A DNA stretch of 64,000 bases from assembly GCA_036555105.1 (NCBI GenBank), contig DATBMA010000062.1, positions 1 to 64,000 on the forward strand, given 5' to 3'. Positions within the stretch are counted from its first letter, which is position 1. The number at the start of each line of letters is the position of its first letter. Origin of the DNA: DATBMA01 sp036555105 (GTDB taxonomy: Bacteria > Actinomycetota > Acidimicrobiia > Spongiisociales > ZC4RG35). This document shows positions 15,571 through 23,692 of the stretch, piece by piece. Made by a program: the position numbers and the translations under genes. The notes beneath the pieces were generated by a model. The model ran no database searches. It was not told the origin of the DNA and saw only the letters and a program-made list of their open reading frames with translations.

Positions 15571-18500
15571 CCTTCGAACCGACGCCCGAGCAGCAGGCGG
15601 TCATCGACGCCCCCACCGGTCCGCTGCGGGTGTCGGCCGGCGCGGGAACCGGCAAGACCACCACCATCGCCCTGCGGGTGGCATCAATGGTGACCAATGG
15701 CGGAGTCGCCCCCGAGGAGGTCCTCGGGGTCACGTTCACCAACAAGGCGGCCGGCGAGCTGTCCGACCGGATCCGATTCCATCTCGCCTCCCGTGTCGAG
15801 GCCGGACAGGAGGTCGAGGTCCGCACCTATCACGGCTTCGCCGCCCAGATCGTCCGGGAGTTCGGCGTGCTGATCGGGATCGAACGGGGCACCAAGGTCA
15901 TCAGCCCCACCTACAGCCGCCAGCTGCTGCTGGAAGTGATGCGGCGCCATCGCCTGCCCGGCGTCGACCAGACCTACTTCCAGGTCGTGGGGAGGATGCT
16001 CCGACTGTCGTCCAGCCTCGGCGACCACCTCCTGACCGCCAGAGAGGTGGCGGCCCCTGAGGGAGCCGGCGGGGCCTGGGTGGAGCGGGCGGGGCTGTTG
16101 GAAGGCCTTCGCCACTACGAGTTGGAGAAGAGGCGGCTGGGGGTGGCCGACTACGGCGATCTGATCACCGGCGCCCACCGGGTCTTGATCGAGCGGCCGG
16201 AGACGGCCGCCCGCATCTCCGCCCGGTACCGGGTCGTCCTGCTCGACGAGTATCAGGACACCAACCCGGCCCAGCGAAAGATGCTCCAGGCGCTCTTTCC
16301 ATCCGGGCACTCGGTGACCGCGGTCGGGGACACGGACCAGACCATCTATGAATGGAGGGGAGCCTCCCTCGACAACTTCAGGAGCTTCCCCCTTCACTTT
16401 CCGTCGGCCTCAGGCCATCCGGCGCCGACCCTTCCCCTCACCTTCAACCGGCGGTCCGGTACCAGGATCATCGAAGTGGCGAACGCCATCCGCGACCAGA
16501 TCGGGTCGGACTCGGCCCCGCTGCAGCCCAAGCCCGACGCCCCCGAAGGCGGGGTGGAGACCGCTTGGTGGCGAACCTCGGTCGACGAGGCCGAATGGAT
16601 AGCCACCCGGCTGGAGGAGTTGCACGAATCGATGCGCTGGCGCGACGCGGCGGTCCTGTTCCGCAAGAACAAGGACATCCCGTTGATCCTGGAGACTCTT
16701 GGCCGCCACGAGATCCCGGTCGAGGTCGCCAATCTGGGTGGGCTGCTCTCGGTTCCCGAGGTGACCGACCTCCACTGCTGGCTGCGGATCCTGGCGGATC
16801 CCGAGGACGGTCCCGCCTTGGCCAGGGTGATGCTTGGGTCCGGCTACCGGCTGGGCCTGGCCGACCTGGCCGCACTGGCCAGGTGGGTTCGAAGCCTGCG
16901 GCCCAGGCGACCCGAGCGTGATGACGAGGCGGGGCCCTCGCCGATCGAAGCCGTCGACCGACTCGAAGACGTGGCCGGCCTCCGACCGGAGGCGGCACCG
17001 GTCCTCCAGTCGTTCCGCGCCACCTACAGAGCGCTGTTGGTGGCCGCCCAGGGATCATCCCTGGTGGAGTTGTGCCGGACGGTGCTCGAGGCCACCCGCG
17101 CCTGGTCCCACGTCGATGCCTTGCCCAGCGCATCGAGGCTTAGTGCCCGGCTCAACCTCTACAGATTCCTCGATCTGGCAGAGGACTGGTCGCCGTTGGA
17201 GGGGCGCCCCTCGTTGGATGCATTCCTGCTCTTCCTCGCCGACTCGGCGGACGCCGAGGCCGACGAGCTCGATCCGGCGCGGCTGTCTGGCGCCGATGCA
17301 GTCACCCTGGTGACGGTCCACCGAGCCAAGGGCTTGGAGTGGGAAGCCGTCTTCCTGCCCGCCGTCCACAAGGACAACTTCCCTTCCCGGCAGATCAACT
17401 CGGACAATCCGCGCAAGAACGCCCAGTCCCTGCCCTATGAGCTGCGCCTCGACGCCGGCGACCTGCCTGGCCCGGAGATGACCGACGCCAAGTTCGAGGC
17501 CGCGGTCCGCGAGCGTCACCTCCAGCAGGAGTGGCGAGTGGCGTACGTCGCCGCCACCAGGGCCAAGAGCCTCCTGGCGGTGAGCGGCGCCTTTTGGGGG
17601 GGCAGCCCCGAGCCGAACACCAACCCGCGGGAGCCCAGCCCGCTGTTCGAGCTCGTCGACAGCCATCCGATGTCAAGGCAAGTGAACTTCGAACCCGATC
17701 CGGGCGAGCAGCCCGAGCTGCTCGGACTCGAGCCGACGGCCCCCTCCCCTGATCCCACCTTCGCCAGCGGTTGGGAGGAGGCCATGCGACGCGCCATCGC
17801 CGACCCCGCCTACCCGGCCCAGCTGGCTGACGAGCTGAAGGTGTCCGACGCGTTCGAGCGCAGATTGGCCGACGAGGAGGCGACCCTGTTCGACCTACCC
17901 CAACTCCCGGGCGAGGAGGCCTCCGCTACTCCCATCGTCTCGGTGACCGGGCTGGTCACCTATGCATCCTGTCCCCTCCGGTACAGGTGGTCGGAGGTCG
18001 ACCGACTGCCCCAGCGACGCTCACCGGCGGCCAGGCGCGGGTCCGAGGTGCACCGGCGCATCGAGCTCCACAACCTGGGAGTGGTCCCGCTCGACGATCT
18101 CGCCTTCGACACATATGACGCCACTTCCGACGTCACCACCGCCGCAGGACAGGACGAACGACCTCACGACCCCATGGTCTCTTTCCTCGGCTCGCGCTTC
18201 TCGACCGACAGGCCCCTGCTGACAGAGGCCCCGTTCGAGTTGCGACTCAATTCGGGCACCAAGGTGCGCGGGCGGATCGATGCCGTGTACGAGAGCTCGG
18301 AGGGAATCTGGGAGGTGGTCGACTTCAAGACCGGCCCGCCGAGCGCCGACCCGGCCACCCGCGTGCAGCTGCAGGCATACGCGGTGGCGGTCGAGGACGT
18401 CCCGTTTCGCAGCAATCCGCCCGATGATGTGACCGTCACCTTCGCCCACCTAGGCAAGGAGGCAATCGAGCTGAGCGAGCACGTCGATGAAGCCTGGCTG

Positions 18501-18635
18501 CAGGAGGCGCGAGAACATCTGGATCAGCTGACGGCCGGGATCGAGGCGCAGGCCTACCCGGCCACCCCGGGTCCCGGCTGCGCGAGCTGTGACTTCTTCG
18601 GCTTCTGCGCCGCCGGCCAGGCCTATCTCAGCTGA
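15567..18635 (+). CDS. adnB: UvrD-family helicase-nuclease, AdnB-like
   Basis: A 1022-residue partner of the preceding gene. It has Walker A SAGAGTGKTTT (Lys30), motif II VLLDEYQDTNPAQ near 223-235, GDTDQTIYEWRGA, and motif V VTVHRAKGLEWEAVF near 581. The C-terminal nuclease has YASCPLRYRWSE, RGRIDAVYE...WEVVDFKTG near 900-922, and CASCDFFGFC near 1005. Both ATPase and nuclease sites look intact, so the complex could have two motors and two nucleases. The start is the ATG of the ATGA overlap. Its end overlaps the convergent dtd by 8 bases. Confidence 0.84.
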   Translation: MTFEPTPEQQAVIDAPTGPLRVSAGAGTGKTTTIALRVASMVTNGGVAPEEVLGVTFTNKAAGELSDRIRFHLASRVEAGQEVEVRTYHGFAAQIVREFGVLIGIERGTKVISPTYSRQLLLEVMRRHRLPGVDQTYFQVVGRMLRLSSSLGDHLLTAREVAAPEGAGGAWVERAGLLEGLRHYELEKRRLGVADYGDLITGAHRVLIERPETAARISARYRVVLLDEYQDTNPAQRKMLQALFPSGHSVTAVGDTDQTIYEWRGASLDNFRSFPLHFPSASGHPAPTLPLTFNRRSGTRIIEVANAIRDQIGSDSAPLQPKPDAPEGGVETAWWRTSVDEAEWIATRLEELHESMRWRDAAVLFRKNKDIPLILETLGRHEIPVEVANLGGLLSVPEVTDLHCWLRILADPEDGPALARVMLGSGYRLGLADLAALARWVRSLRPRRPERDDEAGPSPIEAVDRLEDVAGLRPEAAPVLQSFRATYRALLVAAQGSSLVELCRTVLEATRAWSHVDALPSASRLSARLNLYRFLDLAEDWSPLEGRPSLDAFLLFLADSADAEADELDPARLSGADAVTLVTVHRAKGLEWEAVFLPAVHKDNFPSRQINSDNPRKNAQSLPYELRLDAGDLPGPEMTDAKFEAAVRERHLQQEWRVAYVAATRAKSLLAVSGAFWGGSPEPNTNPREPSPLFELVDSHPMSRQVNFEPDPGEQPELLGLEPTAPSPDPTFASGWEEAMRRAIADPAYPAQLADELKVSDAFERRLADEEATLFDLPQLPGEEASATPIVSVTGLVTYASCPLRYRWSEVDRLPQRRSPAARRGSEVHRRIELHNLGVVPLDDLAFDTYDATSDVTTAAGQDERPHDPMVSFLGSRFSTDRPLLTEAPFELRLNSGTKVRGRIDAVYESSEGIWEVVDFKTGPPSADPATRVQLQAYAVAVEDVPFRSNPPDDVTVTFAHLGKEAIELSEHVDEAWLQEAREHLDQLTAGIEAQAYPATPGPGCASCDFFGFCAAGQAYLS

Positions 18636-19083
18636 TCCGGCCTTCCCTCACCTCGATGACGAGCGTCACCGGACCGTCGTTGACGAGTTCCACCTCCATG
18701 TGGGAGCCGAAATGCCCGACGGCCACTGCCAACCCGTTCGATCGGATCCGCTCAACCAGCCGTTGCACCAGGGATGCCGCTACAGCCGGGGGCGCCGCCC
18801 GGGTGAAGGACGGACGCCTCCCCCGGCGCAAGTCGGCCGCGAGAGTGAATTGGCTGATGACCAGGGCCTGACCGCCCACGTCGCGCAGCGAGCGATTCAT
18901 CAGCCCTCCCTGATCGGCGAAGATGCGCAGATCGACCAGCTTCGCCGCGAGGGCGTCGACGTCAGCCTCGCCATCGCCTTCCTCCATGGCCACCAAGACG
19001 ACGAGGCCGAGGCCGATTGACCCGATCGTCGTCCCCGCCACCGACACCTGGGCTCGGCTCACCCTCTGCACCACGGCGCGCAT
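18628..19083 (-). CDS. dtd: D-aminoacyl-tRNA deacylase
   Basis: Removes D-amino acids and glycine mischarged on tRNA. At 151 residues it has the family length and starts with the conserved MRAVVQRVSRAQVSV. Both active-site motifs are seen: SQFTLAAD near residue 77 and the end motif NDGPVTL, a variant of the usual N-x-GPVT signature that keeps Gly-Pro. It is monocistronic and tail-to-tail with the adnB-like gene. The 37 bases between it and plsB on the other strand must carry both promoters. Confidence 0.94.
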   Translation of the reverse strand: MRAVVQRVSRAQVSVAGTTIGSIGLGLVVLVAMEEGDGEADVDALAAKLVDLRIFADQGGLMNRSLRDVGGQALVISQFTLAADLRRGRRPSFTRAAPPAVAASLVQRLVERIRSNGLAVAVGHFGSHMEVELVNDGPVTLVIEVREGRIS

Positions 19084-19108
19084 GAGGGAGTAGAAGGTAA
19101 CGATCCCG

Positions 19109-19114
19109 TACCAT
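19109..19114 (+). promoter_or_regulatory. -10 box (TACCAT) for a leaderless start at 19121
   Basis: TANNNT hexamer, exactly 6 bases, then GTG of plsB. No ribosome site is visible. Confidence 0.55.
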
Positions 19115-19120
19115 CCGGAC

Positions 19121-21409
19121 GTGGCTCAGGCCGAAGGGGCAGCCTCGACTCCGCTGTGGCCGTCCGAGTCCGACGGCTCGGCGACGGCCGTCGTGCTGAT
19201 CGATGCCTCGAGCCGGCTCGAGGAGAACCTCCTCCGGCAGTGGGTTGAGCTTCGGCGCCCCCCCGGTCAACAGGTCGATGTCTTCGACGTCACCTCCAGC
19301 CGCCGAAGGCGGCGGGCGGTGAGAACCTCGCCGGCTGTGGTCGAGCGCCTCGAGAGGGGTGACGACCCGCTCGTGTTCGCCATCCGACTTGCGTGGTCCC
19401 CATCCGAGCGCGACGGGACGCGTTCTGCCAGGTGGACCGACCTGCTGAAGCTGGGCGATCCCCGCGACCCGGGGTTCATCCGCCAGCGGGTAATCGCCGG
19501 GCGACGACCCGATCGGATGGCGATCGTCGTCGGCGAAGCCGTTCTTGCCTCCCGCGCCCTCGCCGACCACGGCTCGCACCGCGAGAACATCGACCCGGTC
19601 GAGTTCATCACCTTGCGGGCCTGGCGGAGCCTGGAGCGGGCCGAGCGGGCCCTGCGCGGCAACCGGTACAAGGTCCCCAAGTTCGTGCATGAGGAGCTGA
19701 CTGCCCGCAGCGAGTTCCGAGGTGGAGCAGAGGAATCTGGCAGCGCGATGGGACTGGATCCCGAGCAGTCCATGCGGAAGGCCGGGGCCTATCTGGATGA
19801 GATGGCCGCTTCCCACAGCACCTTCCTGATCGACCTCATCGCCAACGCCATTCATGCCCTTTACCGCCAGGGCTACAACGAGATCCGGTACGACCCGGCC
19901 GACCTCGCCGAGGTGGCCGCCCTAGGTCAAGAGCATCCGGTGGTGTTCCTTCCTTCCCATCGCTCCAATCTGGACCGGCTGGCTCTCCAGTATCTGCTCT
20001 GGGAGAACGATCTCCCACCCAACCACACCGCCGGCGGGATCAACATGGACTTCTTTCCGGTGGGCCCGCTGGTGAGGAGAACAGGTGTCTTCTTCATCCG
20101 ACGCTCGTTCAAGGACAATCCCTTGTACAAGTTCGTTTTGCAGTCCTACCTCGACTACCTGCTCCAGAAGCGCTTCACCCTCGAGTGGTACCTGGAGGGA
20201 GGTCGCTCTCGCAGCGGGAAGCTCCTGCCTCCGCGGTTCGGGTTGCTCGCCTACGTCGTGGACAGCTGGCGCCGGGGCAAGGCCGAGGATGTGATGCTGG
20301 TCCCGGTATCCATCTCCTACGACCAGATCCAGGATCTCTCCGCCTACACCGACGAGGCCAAGGGGCAAGCGAAGGAGAAGGAAACCCTGGGGTGGGTGAT
20401 CCGCGGGGTCTCCTCCTTGCGGCGACGCTACGGGGACATCCACGTCGCCTTCGCGGATCCCCTGTCGCTGGTCAAGGAGCTGGGACCTGCCCCCGACAGC
20501 CCAGATGACCTCGACATCGCCAAGCTGGGACTCGAGGTCATGTACCGCATCTCACGGGTCACACCCATCACGCCCGCTTCGGTGGTGGTGACCGCGGTCC
20601 TCGAGGCCGATGGCGCCCCCGCCTCGATCGAGGAGATCGGCAGACGTGCTCATGCCATGCAACAGCTGATCGAGCAACACCGACTTCCGACGACCGACCG
20701 GCTGGGTTTCGCCGACCTCGCCGAGGTGAGGAGGGTGCTGACCCTGCTCGCCTCACACGGCAATGTCACCCTCGCCTCCGATGGCTCCCTCCCCTCCCAG
20801 CTGACCGACGATCAGGTACTCCGGGCGTCGTACTACCGGAACGCAATCGTCCATCACTTCCTGTCTCGGGCCATCAGCGAGATGGCCCTGGCAGGAACCA
20901 GCCCTCTGGTCCCGGAGGAGTTCTGGGAGGAAGTGGGGCGGTTGCGCGACCTTCTGAAGTTCGAATTCTTCTTCCCCGAGAAGGAAGAATTCAAGATGGG
21001 GATCGAGCGCGACCTGGATACCGCATGCCCTGGCTGGCTCGACGCCCTGGCTGAACCTGCCCTGATCCTCGAACGTCTGCAGCCCCCGGTGGCGGGGTGG
21101 GCGATCGCTCCTTTTCTCGAGGCCTATCAGATCGCGGCCGACGTCTTGCTCGAATGGGAAGGAGAGCTGGAGGACAAACAGTTCCTCGCCGCCTGTCAGC
21201 GGCGAGGGGTGTCGTATCGGGGGGAACGCCGCGTCACCGCCGCCAGCGTCTCCCAGCCGCTCTTCGAGCAGGCGCTGGGCCTCGCCCGACACCGGAGCCT
21301 GCTCGAGGCCGGATTCAAAGAGAGAGAGCAGTTCGCCGCCGAGGTGGGGGACGCCTTGGGGAGAGCGAGGTCGAGGGTCAGCCGCGCCCAACCAGCTGCA
21401 GCTGGCTGA
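19121..21409 (+). CDS. plsB: Glycerol-3-phosphate 1-O-acyltransferase
   Basis: Catalyses the first acylation of glycerol-3-phosphate in phospholipid synthesis at the membrane. The acyltransferase block I HRSNLD (His-x4-Asp) lies near residue 280. Block II follows in GGINMDFFPVGPLVRRTGVFFIRRSF, block III in WYLEGGRSRSGKLLPPR, and block IV in VMLVPVSISYD. The long N- and C-terminal regions (762 residues in all) are typical of PlsB rather than PlsC. The start is GTG with a leaderless promoter. The last 32 bases overlap the convergent radical SAM gene. Confidence 0.92.
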   Translation: MAQAEGAASTPLWPSESDGSATAVVLIDASSRLEENLLRQWVELRRPPGQQVDVFDVTSSRRRRRAVRTSPAVVERLERGDDPLVFAIRLAWSPSERDGTRSARWTDLLKLGDPRDPGFIRQRVIAGRRPDRMAIVVGEAVLASRALADHGSHRENIDPVEFITLRAWRSLERAERALRGNRYKVPKFVHEELTARSEFRGGAEESGSAMGLDPEQSMRKAGAYLDEMAASHSTFLIDLIANAIHALYRQGYNEIRYDPADLAEVAALGQEHPVVFLPSHRSNLDRLALQYLLWENDLPPNHTAGGINMDFFPVGPLVRRTGVFFIRRSFKDNPLYKFVLQSYLDYLLQKRFTLEWYLEGGRSRSGKLLPPRFGLLAYVVDSWRRGKAEDVMLVPVSISYDQIQDLSAYTDEAKGQAKEKETLGWVIRGVSSLRRRYGDIHVAFADPLSLVKELGPAPDSPDDLDIAKLGLEVMYRISRVTPITPASVVVTAVLEADGAPASIEEIGRRAHAMQQLIEQHRLPTTDRLGFADLAEVRRVLTLLASHGNVTLASDGSLPSQLTDDQVLRASYYRNAIVHHFLSRAISEMALAGTSPLVPEEFWEEVGRLRDLLKFEFFFPEKEEFKMGIERDLDTACPGWLDALAEPALILERLQPPVAGWAIAPFLEAYQIAADVLLEWEGELEDKQFLAACQRRGVSYRGERRVTAASVSQPLFEQALGLARHRSLLEAGFKEREQFAAEVGDALGRARSRVSRAQPAAAG

Positions 21410-22742
21410 TCGTCGGCTCGGCGCAGCAGAACCAAGGCTCGGTCAGGTGCGGCCCGGCAGGTCCGGCCTCCAGCACCGGCGGCGACGGGCGAAGGGCGGC
21501 CGCTGCCGCCTGCGACCACATCTCAGCGAGGGTGTCGGCGGGTGGGTGTCCGCCTGCACCCTCCTCAGCGAGGCGCGCCGCCTCAGCCTGCAGCGCGTCG
21601 ACCATCGGGTCGGCAGCGGACCAGGTGTGAGTCAGGGAACGGTGGTCGTACGGCCCGAGGTGCGGTTGCATTTCGGGCAAGCCCAGCAACAGTGATCCGT
21701 CCGGGACCAGCAGCCTGATGCTGAGCTGGACGGGGTCGGTGGCGCCGAACAGCCGGTGTCTTTGGAGGAACTCGAAGATGTCGGCGACGTCGGCCGGAGT
21801 AGTCCATGGCGTGTATGGCAGCCACGAAGGTCGCACCTCCGCTCCGGCACAGCGCACCAGATCGACCACCTCGCTCATGTCGCTCGCCGTGTGCCCCTTG
21901 TCGAGGAGACCGAGGATGCGGCCATTGGTTGACTCGAAGGCGGATACGACGAAGACGAGCCCCTTGTCGACCATTCCGGGAAGGACATCGCGATGGGCCA
22001 GCAGGTGCTCGACCTTGGCGGTGATGTCGAAGGTGAGGCCGGGGAAGGAGGCGTGGAGCTCGTCGACCACGTGCTGGGAGTGAGCGGGCCCGTTGAGGAA
22101 GTCGGGATCGCCGAAAGTGACGTGGCGCGCCCCCATCGCCACGAGCTGGGAGATGTCGGCCAACAACGACTCGCGGTCGACGATTCGGAATCGGCCGTCG
22201 TATACGGACGGCACCGGACAGTGCCTGCATCGATGCCGGCATCCGCGGGAGGCCTCGACATAGGCGGCCACTCGCTCCTCCCCGTCGATCGAGAGGCGGG
22301 CATAACCGTCGAGGGGCGGAAGGAGATTGCGGGCAGGGACCACCGATTCGTGCAAACCGATTTCGACGGTGAGCCCGGAACCGGTTCCGGCCGGCCAGGC
22401 GGCCAGGTCGTCGACGTATTCCCCGGCGATGAGGCGGTCGGCGAGCCCCGCCAGGGTGCGATCTGCCCCGACCGCGGCATAGAGGCCGTAGAAGGCGATG
22501 GGCAGGTCGGGCCGGGATAGGCGGAGACCGACGGCCACCTCCACCCCCAAGCGCATTGCCGTGTGCATCGGGACCGAGATCGCCGCCGCCTCGGCCCATC
22601 CGGCCAGATCGGAGGGCAAGGGCTCCACGGCCAGGTCGCAGCATCGAACTTCATGCCCCTCCATCAGCAGACGGGCCGCCGGCGCCGCCACGTGCAGCGG
22701 CTGGTGGCCGAGCTCGTAGGTGGAGATGAGGGCTATACGCAT
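21378..22742 (-). CDS. CCAEP-tail radical SAM protein
   Basis: A 454-residue radical SAM enzyme. An N-terminal Rossmann-like, B12-binding-type region (IALISTYELGHQPLH...) lacks the base-off His motif. The cluster motif is GCRHRCRHC (Cys-x3-Cys-x2-Cys) near residue 170, followed by YDGRFR and FGDPDFLNGP. Near the C-terminus is FCCAEP (Cys439-Cys440 by my count). I match this to the family named CUAEP/CCAEP-tail radical SAM (seleno)protein, in which some members carry selenocysteine. Here both codons are TGC, so it is the Cys form. The reaction is unknown. It is divergent from an alpha/beta hydrolase with overlapping promoters. Confidence 0.8.
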   Translation of the reverse strand: MRIALISTYELGHQPLHVAAPAARLLMEGHEVRCCDLAVEPLPSDLAGWAEAAAISVPMHTAMRLGVEVAVGLRLSRPDLPIAFYGLYAAVGADRTLAGLADRLIAGEYVDDLAAWPAGTGSGLTVEIGLHESVVPARNLLPPLDGYARLSIDGEERVAAYVEASRGCRHRCRHCPVPSVYDGRFRIVDRESLLADISQLVAMGARHVTFGDPDFLNGPAHSQHVVDELHASFPGLTFDITAKVEHLLAHRDVLPGMVDKGLVFVVSAFESTNGRILGLLDKGHTASDMSEVVDLVRCAGAEVRPSWLPYTPWTTPADVADIFEFLQRHRLFGATDPVQLSIRLLVPDGSLLLGLPEMQPHLGPYDHRSLTHTWSAADPMVDALQAEAARLAEEGAGGHPPADTLAEMWSQAAAAALRPSPPVLEAGPAGPHLTEPWFCCAEPTISQLQLVGRG

Positions 22743-22750
22743 CTGGTGAG

Positions 22751-22756
22751 ATGGTA
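22751..22756 (-). promoter_or_regulatory. -10 box (TACCAT) of the radical SAM gene
   Basis: Minus-strand TANNNT hexamer, 8 bases, then ATG at 22742. This predicts a leader of only one or two bases. Confidence 0.45.
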
Positions 22757-22768
22757 CGGGCGCCGCGG

Positions 22769-22774
22769 TACTGT
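22769..22774 (+). promoter_or_regulatory. -10 box (TACTGT) for a leaderless start at 22781
   Basis: TANNNT hexamer, exactly 6 bases, then GTG. It decides the start of the hydrolase: an in-frame ATG at 22751 would lie upstream of the promoter and inside the divergent one. Confidence 0.55.
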
Positions 22775-22780
22775 GAGCAG

Positions 22781-23680
22781 GTGCCTGGAACCTTCTGGCC
22801 CCTCAGCACCGGGCCGGTATACGTCGAGGACGAGGGCCAAGGGATCCCGATCGTCTGTGTGCACGGGCTGGGCGGGTCCCACCTCAACTGGCGCCCGGCG
22901 GCCAAGGCCCTTGGCCAGATCGGGAGGGTGATTGCCCTCGACCTGCCAGGATTCGGGTACTCCCCTCCTGGCCGGCGCTCAACCATCGGCGCGTACGTCG
23001 ACACCGTCACAGAGCTCATAGCCGGCCTCGGGCGCCCGGCCCTGCTGATCGGCAACTCGATGGGCGGAGTGGTGGCCCTGGAGACCGCCTACCGCTCACC
23101 GCAGCTCATCGAAGGCCTGGTCTTGATCAATCCCGCCCTTCCCTTGGCGCCGGGAGCCAGGGACATCGACCGGGAGACCGCCCCCCGGCTCCTGATCCAG
23201 TCGATCCCGGTGGTCGGCACCAGGATGGTGGCCCGGTACCTCGAAGGGACCACCCCGGAGGTCCAGGTGTGGGACGCCCTGGGAGTGGTCTGCGCCAATC
23301 GGGATCGGGTCCCCATGACCGTGCTCACCGAGGGCACCAGGTTCGCCGCGATGCGGAGGCGCCAGCCGTGGACGGCAGCCACCCATGCTCGGTCGGCCAG
23401 GTCAACGGCGCTCAGGCTGTTCAGGCGCAGGCACATGCTCGACCAGCTGGCGGCCGTGCAGCCGCCGACGCTGGTGATCTTCGGCGCCAAGGATCGCATC
23501 ATCCCTCCCTCGTCTCACCGGCGGGTGCGAGAGCTCCGCCCTGACTGGACCGTGCTCGAAATCAAGGACTGCGGCCACTGTCCTCAGATCGAAGACCCGG
23601 AAATGACCGCGGATCTGATCCGAACGTGGTGGGACGAGAGCGGAGCGAAGGTGCCAGAGGGGAATGCAGCGGCCGGCTGA
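22781..23680 (+). CDS. Alpha/beta hydrolase
   Basis: About 299 residues with a complete hydrolase triad pattern: oxyanion motif VHGLGGSHLNW, nucleophile elbow GNSMGG (Ser), Asp in FGAKDRIIPP, and His in DCGHCPQIEDP. The cap region (residues ~130-210) is basic and helical. The substrate is unknown. It shares a 38-base divergent promoter region with the radical SAM gene, so the two may respond together. The start is GTG at 22781, from the promoter spacing. The aceE promoter begins on the base after its stop. Confidence 0.83.
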   Translation: MPGTFWPLSTGPVYVEDEGQGIPIVCVHGLGGSHLNWRPAAKALGQIGRVIALDLPGFGYSPPGRRSTIGAYVDTVTELIAGLGRPALLIGNSMGGVVALETAYRSPQLIEGLVLINPALPLAPGARDIDRETAPRLLIQSIPVVGTRMVARYLEGTTPEVQVWDALGVVCANRDRVPMTVLTEGTRFAAMRRRQPWTAATHARSARSTALRLFRRRHMLDQLAAVQPPTLVIFGAKDRIIPPSSHRRVRELRPDWTVLEIKDCGHCPQIEDPEMTADLIRTWWDESGAKVPEGNAAAG

Positions 23681-23686
23681 TAGGCT
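23681..23686 (+). promoter_or_regulatory. -10 box (TAGGCT) for a leaderless start at 23693
   Basis: TANNNT hexamer directly after the hydrolase stop codon, exactly 6 bases, then ATG of aceE. Confidence 0.55.
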
Positions 23687-23692
23687 CGGCGA

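Noticed and set aside
21418..21432. A UGA/selenocysteine codon in the CCAEP tail
   Set aside because: The two codons read TGC TGC, so both residues are cysteine.
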